DNA of 64,000 bases. It comes from Tricholoma matsutake. Lineage: Eukaryota > Basidiomycota > Agaricomycetes > Agaricales > Tricholomataceae. Shown here in pieces: positions 24,001-36,205 of the stretch. Below the pieces are notes generated by a model. That model was not told the DNA's origin and searched no databases. It saw nothing but the letters and a program-made list of their open reading frames with translations. How positions within the stretch are numbered: position 1 is the stretch's first letter; every line of letters starts with the position of its first letter. The stretch covers positions 11,470,001 through 11,534,000 of the forward strand of contig AP026540.1 in the NCBI GenBank assembly GCA_026075535.2, in the 5' to 3' direction. A program made the position numbers and the translations under genes.

Positions 24001-26524
24001 CGAAGCGCTCTGAATCTAAATATGAATGTCAAAATTACTCAGGCTGCGCTCGGGTATGACTTCTGTTCACACATCGGCCTAGAGTGATCTAACATGCTCC
24101 GCAAGATGTCGGCGAATCGAATGCTCCATTTCCTTACGACTCTTGTTGCTGATGGCTCCGGGCAAGCCTATCTGTCAGGTAATCGTATATCGCACTTCAA
24201 TTCTCCCTTGTCAGGGAAGTTCGAGTTTGGGCCCACTAGAGCACCACGGATACGTGTCAAGTTCCGTTCTCGTTCAAAGACTACGCCCTAGACCCTGTAG
24301 ACGCTAATCGGAGCCTTCTACTGGGTTCTCGCTTTCCATCGGGCATGCAGCCTGATATGGGAAACACGTATCTTTGGGACTCTCCCAGGTTACCCTGTAT
24401 TCCATCCGAAACCCTTACCGGTAGTTATCGGTCCGCCTTTCTTCCCGGCTGAAATTCGATCGGAAAGAACGTCTTCATTATACAGCGCATGTATTGGGGG
24501 GTGCAAGGTGGACTTGCGTCCGCACTCCGAGGCATTGGATCGGACGACTGACAACGACGATTCATAGGACTGCTTGTTGCGGGGTATGCCGTCACTCCCA
24601 ACTCCACTGACCTTTTCATGGATCAGCTGGCATCTGCACAAAGTCAGACTGGCAGTATCAGCACCGTATATCCGCTTCTGCATTCTGGCATGTCCGTGGG
24701 TTCTCCCCATTTTTTCTTCTCTCTGGGCAGATATCATTTACGTCCACACGTCCCACGTTCTTCTTGATCGTAGGTCTACGCACATGGGCATAGACATAGC
24801 AGACCTGTCCCATTTTGCTCGAAAGTAGATGTCGCCGATCCCCATCTGAGCAGGTGCTCCCTGCCTCTTGCCAATCCACGGTCGATCGAACGTTCGAACC
24901 ACATGGGTCTCGGATTTGTGGGAGGCTTGCTACTCGATTGGTATGGAATAGCGTAGAGAAAATATGAAAGCTACTGGAACACGAGGGATACCAGAGAGTA
25001 AATTTGATTTTTTAGATAAGATTGCTACGGCATGTCTGATCAGTGACGCACTTGCCTATTACATATGCCGTACATGCATCTTTAACCGCTGGAAATGATG
25101 AGGTCTTATCCCATGTTACTACCAACCCGTATAGCAGGCCAGTGCTATCTATAGCTACGGATGGTCAAAACACGATCAAGAAAAATCAATCTCTCCACAA
25201 TATCATACTACGATATGATCATAAATTCTTATATCTTATAATAAATACTTGTTTCCGGCCGCATTTTCTCCGTTAAACCGGCATGAAGCGATTATTAGGG
25301 GTGGCGGTGATCATGATGGATGTCCGGACGACGGGTTAAGCTTTTTAAGTCACGACGTACTATTGTGTCTATTGCTAAATTGTTGCAACGATAGAGACAA
25401 AATGCTACGGTGGCACATGCACAATATTTATGTATATTGCGTTGATACTCCCTTCGGTTTTTCGACCACCTGGTATGAACATCGGACGCAATAGCGGAAA
25501 AAACCAAAATTGAGAAGAATGGCGTTTGTACTGGTCAGAATTAAAGCTATTAGATTGGGCATCCATCACAGTTGATCACCCATAAATCATAGCTTTTTCA
25601 GTGCGCTGCTAGCAGTCACATCAGAGAAATGGATCGTAGCTAAGCGAGTTAGCCGAGTGATCTGTACCAGTCTGTACCGGTAGATACCAACACCCAATTT
25701 ACTGATGCCGTGCATACAGTAATCTATTACGAAGCTAGTAGAGAACCATGGGAATTATTCAAAAGATGCATATATTTACATCCTATGCCAGTGGTATAGA
25801 AGCATATGCAGAGCCTGAGACTAACCTTCTCAGAAGCAGTTAGGCTACAGTTGAGGTTTAGGCATGTCGCAATTGTCTAAAATTCTTGTAATTACTTACT
25901 GCTGGATATCCTGTACCGCAAGTGCTTGGGACCTCGCTAGTAAGTAGTTAGCAATTTGATAGAAGATTAATAGCAAAAGATGGATAAGCAAATTATTGAG
26001 CGGTGGCCAGGACAAGACAAAATGAGCAGTTATTGCAATAGAAACCTTTATAACGAATTAAAAGAGGACACTGGCACCCACGGATCCAGAGTGGGGAATC
26101 TAGCGTTGGTGAATGGCCATGGCAAATGGCAGGCAATTGAATGATTTGTGGCATTGCTGCTGGCTGGCCAATAAAATTCCTCGGCTCACGACAGCCCAAT
26201 TTTTTTTTTGGAAATACGAAGAGGTCGTGTTTTCTGCGCTCTCACATGCAACATAAGTAAGGTGGTCAACGGTAATACAGAGCAGTATGCCCGGCAATTG
26301 CCGTGGCTAATAAGATAGCGCGGCATGGGTCTGTCGGTACCGTACGACAATTTCTATATCAAGCGACTGACGTAGTGCCACGTGGCCGCGGCATTCGAAC
26401 GCCGTGACACGCGTGCTTAGTAGACTCAACGTTTAACACACAGTGTTAACACCCACTTCAGCATCGATATCAAGCTCATCTCAAACATTCCCAGAACGAC
26501 ACGAGGAAACAAACTGTTGAAACA
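21045..26524. other. Gene-poor stretch, no recognised gene
   Basis: About 5.5 kb with no frame I can assign. The longest (21922-22386, + and 24390-24737, -) lack recognisable domains and have irregular composition. The block could hold decayed repeats or long noncoding transcripts; I see no tRNA, terminal repeat or transposase motif. The right end (26340-26524) should contain the DPM3 promoter. Confidence 0.5.
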
Positions 26525-27096
26525 ATGACACGGGCGAGCCGTGTAGTCATAATAATTTTTCTTTCAACAACTATCTATCTCCTCGCATTCTTCCAAGTTC
26601 TCTACCTGCCGTTGGTGGGCGATGAGATTGCACAGCAGATATTACCTGTAGTCAGTGATTGTTTCCCCTGTCTATAATTTTTGTGCTGATTATGCTCTTG
26701 AATTTTGTGTACTGCTTCTCCTTGTCTACTTCTTCCACGATGAATTATTGGTTTGGGATAATGTAATGCCGAACGCATGACAGATTCCGTGGTGGCTCCT
26801 TGTCTCATTCGGTTCATACGCATTGTGGTGTCTGGGCTGGGGGATTTTCACGTTTAGAGATTGTCCAGAAGCTTATACAGAATTGCTTGGAGTGAGTTAA
26901 ATTTGGAGCTGCTTCGTCTTCCATGATTTTGAGCTGCTACATGCGGCGTATCTCTTCTTTAAGATCGTTTGGAATCTACTAATCTCTCTTATGTTCCCCT
27001 TTCCCCCTTATCCGTCCTATTCACTGATCTTCATCATTCCAGGAAATAACGCAAGCAAAAAACGACTTGAGAGTTAGAGGCGTCACCGTCGATTAG
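26525..27096 (+). CDS. DPM3: Dolichol-phosphate mannosyltransferase subunit 3
   Basis: A 94-residue membrane protein from exons 26525-26647, 26784-26891 and 27043-27096. Two transmembrane segments (VVIIIFLSTTIYLLAFFQVL and IPWWLLVSFGSYALWCLGWGI) are followed by a short cytosolic helix, FRDCPEAYTELLGEITQAKNDLRVRGV, matching the DPM3 C-terminus ([26 protein letters not shown] in animals). DPM3 anchors the catalytic subunit DPM1 in the ER membrane, where Dol-P-mannose is made for N-glycans, GPI anchors and O-mannosylation. No frame in this gene is long enough for simple ORF callers; it is visible only after splicing. Confidence 0.9.
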
Positions 27097-29629
27097 GCGC
27101 ACCTTTTTTGTAAATATTTCTACCGTTATACTGTCGATCCTGGGGCCGATCTTCCAGCTTTCAAATTTCGTCAATCTATTTGGAATCGCTGATTTGACTG
27201 GGAGGGAACCACTGCAGCGCCGACGGACAGAAGCCGCGAGTGCAACGAAATAAAGGCGAGTGGATTCACACCCTGCGCAACCCCGTCAATCGCGACTTGA
27301 CGGAGGGTTCTGGGTTATTTGGTGAGGCCGATTTTTTTTCCCCCTCGCAATGGATAAACTAGAAACTAGAAAATTATAAACCATGATTTGGCAGCGGCTG
27401 GAACATTACGTTCACTCTCCAGGTTCGATATCAATTCTTTTAATGCTCCTGACTGCATCTGATCACAAACACCTCAAACACCCAGATAGATATGATTTAA
27501 CTACGAAGGTATTCAATATAGTAAATCAGGAGAGAAAATCATCATCGGAGGGATCAATTATGCCGGCTCTTCGGGTGTTGCTGGACACGGTCACAAAGAT
27601 AATCATTATGTTCTGTTGGGATCAACAGGTTGATAACAAGCTGAACTCGTGGATTTAACAATTGGTACGATACAAGTATGAATCTGGATGGGGCGAGAGA
27701 ACTGAACGAAAGATGGCGTCATGAATCTTAGATAACAGCAACCCAAATGAAAGCACAACAACCGTGACCAGTTGTGACCTTGAAGTACTTACGGTATACT
27801 AGGGTATACTTGGGGGACTCTGAGCAGTTCGCGTGGTCAGCTGCCATTCATGTGTAAGTGATGGTCCCTTTTTTTAAATTCAAATCCATCGTCGAAAGTT
27901 AATCAGAAGGAATAGCAGGAGCGGGGAGCGCCGTGGATGAGAAGCGCGAAGAGACACCAAATGCGTGGCGCGAAGGCTGACCACTAGACAGAATGAAATA
28001 TGAGAAGGAGATAATACTGTAGGAAGTAAGTGAAAATGGCGTACGGAAATTGCCATGAGCGCCCCATCTCCACCTGGTTGACGTCAAGATACGGTGCGTG
28101 AACTGAATGAGGTTGATGGATATGGTTCGAAAGCTTGGGTCACTCCGGGTGAAAGTGGAATGCCAGTGTCTGCTTCCGACACTTGGTGTGCCATAGTAAC
28201 TCAAGTACAACTGACATGAAAACGAACGCTGGATCGCATGTCCGACTGGCGACAAATTCACACATTAGGACCAGGACACTTCAGCCCTTTATCCAAGGGG
28301 AAATGAAATAACGGTAAGTCCGAGTCCAAGGATGCGGATCATGATAATTAAGGAAAGTTACCGAATCTTACCAGAAGAATGGAAAATAAAGATAGTCGTG
28401 AACTGAATTGACGTTATCATGCGTTAATCAGATAGCAATTTAGGAGGGTGATGTGCCTCAGGGTGAAAATATTTGTGCACATCATGATCACGATGTTGCG
28501 TAATGAATCATGATCATGAACAACTTCTTGCTCCAACGAACAAGAATATCAAATAACAATTATCAGATATCTGACCACCGTTATGCCGAGGATATACCTG
28601 CCTTGGACCAACCATGATAAATTTGAATTCGATGTTACTCGAGCATAGTTTTCACGATTTTGCCTGGGCAAGCACTGAAATTTGAACGTCAAAGGCGATA
28701 TGCAAGCAGATCTGAGATGTGATGAAACGTATACATATACAACACAGCAAAACACAGCAGCTCTTAGTAAAACTATGCAGTTTCATCGTGAGTCACGGTA
28801 TGGTCGAAGAGACTGGCCTACTACCCACCAGTATTGCAATAGGTGTCGTCGGTTGAGGATTCGGAGATAATTGCGAGGGCAGACCCCGGTGGGGTGGCTG
28901 TGCGGATGAAGGGCAAATGAAGACAGAGAAGGAAATTGAGACCCCAATTCTTGGCCTGGATATGTTCCCGATCTGAGTAATTACTTTTGGACAGAAGCAG
29001 CTCCCCCGAATATGACTCAATCAACTCCTGCCAAAATACCGAATGGGCGCACAAACAGCCTGGCAATCTTCCAACGTGAACTTGCCAACCTCGGACACTT
29101 TGAGAGTGTTGGAATAGCGTTCGCATTACGCTAACACTTTTTTGGTAGCTCGCTTCCGAATCTACTTGGGAGTTCGGACATCCTGTACTGGAACATTATT
29201 TGACCAGAAATTCTGTGCCTTTGGGCAAACATCTCAGATCGATCGACGAGGTCAGGTGGATATCTTTTAAAATTACCTCTACGGTCCAAATGGACCAACT
29301 TGCAAGCCCTCTTCCGACCTTCATAATCTCTGCTCGAACTCTCTCTACTTGAAGCACTGCATTCAAACAACCCCTGCAGCTTCAACTTCAATTCAGACTT
29401 AATCCAGCTAACTTGGTTAGTAGTACATTAAGTAAACTCTTAAAGTTGTCCGTTCTGTGTCGATCGCATCCGGTAAGATCTGACAAACCTCATTTCCAAT
29501 CGGATTATTGACTCCAATTTATTCTCATTTCTCAGCCGCTATCACTTGAATTTCAGTTTAGTACCTTATCAGGTTGCTCTTAAGCCTTCTAACAGTTCTC
29601 ACTTGGGTGTTCCACAACTTATTTGTCAC
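27097..29629. other. Gene-poor stretch upstream of zinc-finger paralogue B
   Basis: About 2.5 kb. A 120-codon minus frame at 27899-28261 has no recognisable domain. Near 28470-28520 there are clustered ATCATGATCA-type palindromes. The last few hundred bases are presumably the long 5' UTR/promoter of the zinc-finger gene. Confidence 0.45.
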
Positions 29630-31913
29630 ATGCGCTCTTTGGACTTTCCTAACACTCGTTCCGTCTGCTTTCCCTCCAACCCAATGGCCTCTTCCGTCAT
29701 TCCATATTCCTCTGGTCATGCTAGCACATCGTTGCCCAAGAGCAGCCCCATTTCGGAGCACTGTGAATCTATATCTGGTTCCGGGCACCATTCAGGTATC
29801 ACAGCGGACTACGTGGGATACACTGTCCCCTCAAGCTCGCTACCTGTCTATGTCGATATAGCATATATTCCTTCAAGCTCTGCCCAGAATTATGCATACA
29901 ACATGATGAATTGGTCTATCTCGGATCATAACATCTCGGCCAAAAGAGAACCTGCCTCTTCGCTCTCTCACCTGCCTCAGCAATATTCTCATTATCAGCA
30001 AACACCTTTGCCAAATGACACAAAGGCACGGGCGGCTCTCCCACCCTCCCCCCACCATCGACCGCAACAGCATGCCTCAACTGTCATACATTCCCCTGTC
30101 CCCGTACCTGCCTCCTCTCATGTTCCATCTCAAGACCCTCCCTCGCTTTCGTCACATTCTACCCACTCTGATTTTGTCTCCCAATCACATGCCCAGCGCA
30201 TGCAACATCTGCAGCGTGGTCATCACCTTCCCATGCAGCCCCCAGCCCTTTTCGAGATCGACACTGAGGAATGGCACAGCCCACACTCCACTCACCAGAG
30301 ACATTTTCCAGGAATCTACTCTCTCTCACGTTCCCACTCTACGCCCACTGTACATGGGTATTCTCTTCCACCTCAGATTCAGGACCTCAATGACTCTCGA
30401 CAACAGCTCCAGAATGAGCGGCGGACAAGATCGGACTACCTGTCTTGCGGTATAAATGATTCTTTTACAATGAAGCGAGAAGATTCGGAAATACATGCAT
30501 ACCCGCAGCATCCCGATCATGCTTTCAACTTGTCCGCATCCAACGAAGGGAACGATGCCTCCCATCTTCAGTCCCCGCACATCTCACATTCGCCTATGTC
30601 AGTCTCATATTATTCCCCTGGGCAACCAACCCAAGAAGAGATTCAGCATTCTGCGCTGTACCCTGAGCATCAGGCTTACGCTATGCAGTCGGCCGCACTG
30701 CGTCCTTCTGACTCCTCTCAGTCGGGGTACAGTATCACTTCTACGCCAAAGGTCGGGTACTCTGGCGAGGAAGCCCAATACAAAATGCCGGAGGGAGGAT
30801 ATTCATCACTAGCTTCTGGCTATGTCGATGTCTGTGATCCGCGTTTTGTGAGCAATGGGGGGGATGAAGTAAGAGAACATGGAGTCAATGAAGTGATGGA
30901 GAGCGGGTGTGTCGGTGGTGAGACCGCCATGTATATCAGTGACAGGAGCATGAGCTGGGAGGATGTGAACGACGACGCCGACGCCGAGGCGGACGATGAT
31001 TTGGAGGGGTGTGGATCTTCTGGGTATACCGGCCAACAGGATAAGAGTATCCAATTGAGCGATAGCCCAGAACCTCCAGGAGAATTGAGTGAGAAGGGGG
31101 ACGATGGCGAAGAAGAGGAAGTAGAGAGCGATGAAGATGATAGTCAAGATCCGGAATTTGTCATGCGACGTCCACGTCGAGCTTATTCTGCATCCTATCC
31201 GTCTACCGAAAGCAGAAACCTCCGCTCAACGAGGTTCATCCCATATCCATCTATATCGCCAACGCTACCCTCCAGCAGTATTCATTACGCCAATGAAGTG
31301 GAATTACAGGAACAGGAACAGTATCAAAGACAAGCTCAGCAACTCCGCAGCCGCCGCTCCTATTCTCATAGTAATGCCTCTGCTTCGCCTCCTACCTCTG
31401 AATCCTATATTCCGATCACGGCTGACGGTAGTCCTTCAACACGTCGTCGTGCGCGTCCTAGTGCCGTTGTTCCCCTTCCCGTTCCAGTGCCGAACCTCAC
31501 GAAGAAGTCAAGGGGACGCCGTGTGCCTACCATGGAAGAATTTAGAGCTGAATCAGCCACAGTTGTGAAGAGCGCGAACGGAAGGAAAAAGGATGCCAAC
31601 TCGCCATCAAGCAAGGCCTCCAGGACGTACACATGTGACGTTGAAGGCTGTGGGAAGCTGTTTGCGAGAGGTGAACATCTAAAGAGGCATGTGAGGAGTA
31701 TTCATACGTATGAGAAACGTCAGTTTCTTCGATTTTCTTTTCCCATTCAATGCGTCTCCCTAAATGTCGTTTTACTTGTTTGCAGCCCACCGTTGTCCCT
31801 ACCCAGGTTGTGGGAAAGACTTCAGTCGGCATGATAATCTTGGGCAGCACATGCGTGTGCATAAAGACTATGTTCACCCAAGGGATGCCCGTCTGAACGG
31901 ATACCAGGTCTGA
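29630..31913 (+). CDS. C2H2 zinc-finger transcription factor, paralogue B (738 aa)
   Basis: Exon 1 29630-31718, intron 31719-31785, exon 2 31786-31913. A long Ser/Pro/His/Gln-rich N-terminus is followed by an acidic stretch (DADAEADDDLEGCG; EKGDDGEEEEVESDEDD) that could act as an activation domain, then PVPNLTKKSRGRRVPT, finger 1 (YTCDVEGCGKLFARGEHLKRHVRSIHT), the intron, finger 2 (HRCPYPGCGKDFSRHDNLGQHMRVH) and only a short tail. The intron sits at the same linker position and phase (after the first base of a Pro codon) as in paralogue A, so the two genes share an ancestor. Start: ATG 29630 is the first in frame; MASSVIPYSS at 29684 is the alternative. Confidence 0.88.
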
Positions 31914-33031
31914 ACGCCCGTCCTCAGCCGTCCACCTCTAGCGCTTTTTGCAATACCATTGGACGGATATAATTGTATACACGCATTTTTAGTTTTTGTT
32001 TCGGTTCATCATCGCATTTTCTTACGATTTATTTCCCTCTCCCCCCCGTGCGTGTCAGTGGTAACAACTATGAACGTTACATTCTGCAAAATTTCGCAAC
32101 ACAGATTTCCCCCGGTTTTACCTGTGCTACTTCAAATTTTCTACCAGGCTTCACTGCGTCGTCGCGCTCATCATCTCCTCTTCTCTCCGAGTCATCTAGT
32201 CAAATAGATATACATTACGATTGTATCAACTGTCGCCACCACTCGACACTCTTACTAACACCAGCACGTTTGACATTTACCTTACTCCCGCATTCATCTA
32301 TCTCGGGCTCTGTGATTCTAGTTTTCACTAGTACTTTATTAGGCGATGTGTCAATAACCTTACCTTATCATCATCTTTACGTTACGCACCAAAACGATTA
32401 ATGGATATGAGTTTGAAGTTGTTCCTTCCGGCATTCGCATGAACGCCTTCTATAAGTCCTGCATCAAGGCTTCCTTGAAGGCCCCTCACCCGACGCAATC
32501 GGTTCAGAGATCACGAGTGCACGACGACTAAGGAAAAACGTATCGTAGCATTGACCGCGATTGATGTATGAATAATATGATTTACACAGGTGCATTGATG
32601 ACAATCCATCCGAAAGAATGCATCCTTTGGGATTCCCTTGGCTTTGGAAGATATTGCCATATGATTCGAAGTAGATCCGGATCATAAAATCATCCCATAT
32701 GCAGCACGGTAACCAATGGTTCGTCCATGAACAAAACACATGCTTACGCACGGTTATCGGGCCAAGGAATAGAAGAGTTGAATTTGATTTTTGACCCACT
32801 TTAGGTAGAAAATTCTGGCTATGAATGTTGCCGGATTTGGATTGGATTAACATTCAGATTGACATCGTTACACAAAAAGTGAGGATCTGTTTAGGACATG
32901 TATGAGGACAAGAAGCGGTTTATAGAAAAGTCTATGGACCTACAGTTTTCCATTTACAACCAAAGAAAAGCGATGTGCAATGATATACGAGGGAAGGAAA
33001 TGAATGCAGATGGAACAGTAAGTCACGAGAG
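31914..33031. other. Intergenic, no recognised gene
   Basis: About 1.1 kb between convergent genes (zinc-finger B and centrin). Short frames on both strands (for example 32464-32853, -) show no domain. Confidence 0.5.
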
Positions 33032-33736
33032 TCATGCATCATCTGTCATAATGGCAAAGAACTCCTGCTCGTTAATCTCTCCATCCTGGTCGAGATCAAA
33101 TTCATCAATCATGGCTTGGCTGGAGCAGGATAAGGGGTATGATTAACGATGAAGAGCCAATAGGATAAACTCACAGCTCATCGTCCTCTAGCCGATCTCC
33201 GATTTCTTTTGCAACCCGTCGTAGATTCCGTAGACTGATCTTTCCGGTGTTGTCATCATCAAAAAGCTGAAACGCGCGCCGAATCTCTTCCATGGGATCC
33301 CGAGCTAATATCCGCTCGCTCACTGAACAAGTTGGGTTAGGACACGTAGAAATATCCGTAAGCACAATAGACGAGACAAAAAAACGGCGTGCAGAAATAA
33401 TCAAAAAGTCCGCTTGAGTAAGAATGGGACGCGAGGACGCGGGTGCCCGCATGAAGGACGAACTGGATACTCACTAATCTTCGCGAAGTCTTCGAAATCC
33501 ATCAACCCATGTCCAGTCTTATCATGGTCCCTGAGAATTTTCAACACCTCTGCCTTCTTCATGTCAAATCCCAACGCGCGCATCGCGACTTTGAGCTCGT
33601 GGTAGTCTACACAGCCATCCTTGTCCGTGTCAAACAGCTCAAAAGCTTCCTTGATCTCTTGTTTCTGTTCATCTGATAGTTCCGGGCGTGCGTGCGCTCG
33701 CCTTTTAGCCTTCTGTGCAGCTGTTGAGGTATACAT
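33032..33736 (-). CDS. CDC31: Centrin (Cdc31-type EF-hand protein)
   Basis: A 165-residue protein from exons 33736-33475, 33322-33175 and 33119-33032. Four EF-hands are visible: [43 protein letters not shown] and [14 protein letters not shown]; hands 1 and 4 have complete calcium ligands. The MRALGFD...[24 protein letters not shown] sequence is diagnostic for centrin rather than calmodulin. Role: spindle pole body duplication, and, with nuclear pore and DNA-repair partners, mRNA export and excision repair in yeast. The first intron (152 nt) is longer than average. The gene ends with TGA, showing that UGA is a normal stop here. Confidence 0.93.
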
Positions 33737-34255
33737 CCTCGATGGGCGAATAGCGTCACGGGTAGCGTATCCGAAGTTAAAATCAAATGTGCACGTGATG
33801 AATCCCGTGCCACGAGCGTTGAGGAGGTCATGTGACTAGAACCGGTTAGTGATGATTATTGAATATTAATTTATTAGCGGAGCTCTACGCGGATAACGGA
33901 TCTTGAGGTCCTACGAAAAGGCTCCTTACCCTCGGAACCCGCCTTTACGACGAGTCGAGGAGGTCATGCGGTTAGTGATGATTATTAAATATTAACTTAT
34001 TGAAATATTGTAGGTAAGCCATGCTGTTCTGTTGTACAAGTTGGACCACCACCATGGGTCTGGCTTGATGATTACAAATTTCACATGTGCCTCGCCAACT
34101 CCAGACTCAGCGCTATCAATCATAGGCGTCGCCGCGTCGGCTCACGAGTCGGATTGTCCCGACGCGAGATGGTGATTTACATGTCTTACGAGATGCCTGG
34201 AGGCGATAAAAAAACAAAGCTAGATGATACTCATACGTTCATTTCCTGGTCGGGT
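33737..34255. repeat. Direct repeat upstream of centrin
   Basis: The unit GAGGAGGTCATG followed by CGGTTAGTGATGATTATT(G/A)AATATTAA occurs at about 33821-33870 and again at about 33957-33997, roughly 130 bp apart. The first copy carries ten extra bases between the two parts. I see no gene here. Confidence 0.55.
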
Positions 34256-35590
34256 ATGTAGTCCTCCGCGAGCCTTCCTGCGTCGGTGTTGGCAATATCC
34301 CCAGCTCTTGCATTGTCTCAAATGGGGGACAGTGCGGCGGTATCGGGGGAGACTTCCTCAACCAGCTTCGTCAAGATTTCGGGGGACAAATTCATACTAA
34401 ATGACGCGGTCTATACTGTTGTTGGGTACTTTCACGACAGATTACGCATGGAGCTCTTTATGTCTGACTTTCGCAACTCTTATTGGATTGGATTAACTGG
34501 CCTCAGTTCCGCTAACATGCATGCTGCCTTTGCTGATATTCCAAAAGCCGGAGGAACGACTGTATGGACATGGTTAGAATTATCTGCCACTCTATCCATC
34601 CATTACAATTTTAGTTCATATTTCATCGCAGGGGTTTCAACAAAGTAACAAGCCCGAATGGAAACTACTATCAAAGTTGGGCTGGAAATACTGGTGTTAC
34701 TGGTTTGCATTTGACGGCCATTCTAGAAAATACTGATGTTGACTCTTGCCGACTTTCCTAGACAACGTGGTCGCAGCTGCAAAAGCCAATGGAATTCATC
34801 TGGTCGTTGCGTTGTAAGCGGTCTTATACAGGTTTGATTCTAGTTTCGAGGCTAAGTGAAGTTATATCTATAGGACTAATAATTGATCGGTTACCCTTCT
34901 CTTGGTCATATTTCCATTTCTAAGAAATATGTAGGTCCGACTACGGAGACATGGACGTCTTACTCAATTCAAGCAATCATGACCTCTTTTATACCGATGC
35001 CAGTGTGCAGACCGCCTATAAGAACTATGTTAAAAACCTTTGTCTCGCACAGTTCTCAACTTCATTTGTCGCTTGACCCTCCTAAATACCCTGTTTTTGT
35101 GCGATCTTCCATCCACTTCTCGTCCTGTCCAACACCCAACATGCTCCTCATTCTCTCCCATCTCTCCATTACCTTTTTTGCCCCTACCTGGGTCCAATTC
35201 TCGATGGCTTCAAATCCTCAGCAAACATGGGTATTACTCAGAAACTCTCCACAGCTAATGCACTCAAAATTATTTAGATGCAACCCCCTGCTGATTTCAT
35301 CCTGCAAGTTGTCAAAGTACAGAATCCAAAGAGTATACACATTCAGAACCCCAAAAGGAAAAGGTAAATTGCCAACAATAATAATAGTGTCTCTCGCCGT
35401 CAATGCATTCTGCCAGTGTCGTCCTCTCTCCCCTTCAACAAGCTTCAACATTGGTTCCACCCATGCCGCTTCCAATTCCCTCTCCCCCTTGTGTTGTCAC
35501 ATTTGTCATGGCCACGGCAGTTCTGGTACCACACTTTGTGGCAAATCTCCAGGTCGTACATGTATACTGTGGCAAACTATACTTAGCATG
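34256..35590 (+). pseudogene. Broken GH5-type endo-beta-1,4-mannanase
   Basis: Homology to secreted fungal GH5 mannanases is clear in blocks: signal-like ASVLAISPALALS, SFVKISGDKFILND..YTVVG, NSYWIGLTGLSSANMHAAFADIPKAGGTTV, GFNKVTSPNGNYYQSWAGN (after an intron), DNVVAAAKANGIHLVVAL, TNN and SDYGDMDV..NHDLFYTDASVQTAYKNYVK. It is broken in several ways: the ATG at 34256 is followed at once by TAG; the splice acceptor before NSYW is missing; the donor after TNNW reads AT instead of GT; an extra A in the A-run near 35034-35038 shifts the frame. The catalytic part after 35050 is not recognisable. A cysteine-rich remnant near 35500-35590 may be a decayed CBM1, but this is weak. Confidence 0.72.
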
Positions 35591-36057
35591 AGACTTGTGT
35601 ACCCAGATGTTCTCCCACTGTTTTGAAGGATCCGCAAGCAATTCAATGGTGGAGGAATCCTCGTCAAGAGCGGCATTGGGCCTGCGGCATTCCTTGGAGA
35701 TTGGAACAGAGATGAGTTAAAGGCTGAACCAAGCATGTGTTGGCATTGTTGCGTGAGTCCTGTAGTGTCGATGTGAGGGACCTGTGCGCGTGGTTGGAAA
35801 ATGTGTAGAACAGGTCGTATATGTTCTTAAGTGCTTTATCGGCCATCATTTCTTTGAAGCATTGAATGTGGCTTGCAAACAGGATGCTTTGCAGTTAAAA
35901 GGATTAGCGGGAGAGGAAGGAGAGAAAATGGAACAACGCTAGGCACACTGTTCAGTAAAAAAGAATGGTATATCCGTTCAGCGGATTTCTGCAAAGCGAC
36001 GATAGATCCGTCAGTAGCGGATTGGGCCCACGTCAGGAAAGACTCGTGTGGGCCCAG

Positions 36058-36190
36058 TGGAGACGTGCCGAGCGTCTCCCTCACTATGGTGTGGCACGAA
36101 CTAGTGATGATGTGACTACGACATGCGTGACTAGCTAATGGCTACGTGATCACGTGACTCTCGGAGTAGGTGCCCTCGCACCCTACTCCA
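36058..36190 (-). repeat. Gypsy-1 LTR (3' LTR)
   Basis: A 133-bp repeat with inverted ends (TGGAG...CTCCA). It pairs with 42620-42752; the two copies differ at six bases, all within CpG in this copy. Confidence 0.93.
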
Positions 36191-36205
36191 TGTGCCCCCC
36201 ACCTC
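36191..36205 (-). promoter_or_regulatory. Gypsy-1 polypurine tract
   Basis: The minus strand reads GAGGTGGGGGGCACA directly before the 3' LTR, the position of the plus-strand priming site of LTR elements. Confidence 0.65.

Noticed and set aside
26380..26420. Possible tRNA T-arm (CGGC ATTCGAAC GCCG)
   Set aside because: No D-arm, anticodon arm or acceptor pairing can be built around it.
35500..35590. CBM1 cellulose-binding domain at the end of the mannanase remnant
   Set aside because: Only a few Cys/Gly/Thr positions fit and the frame is broken; noted as possible but not called.
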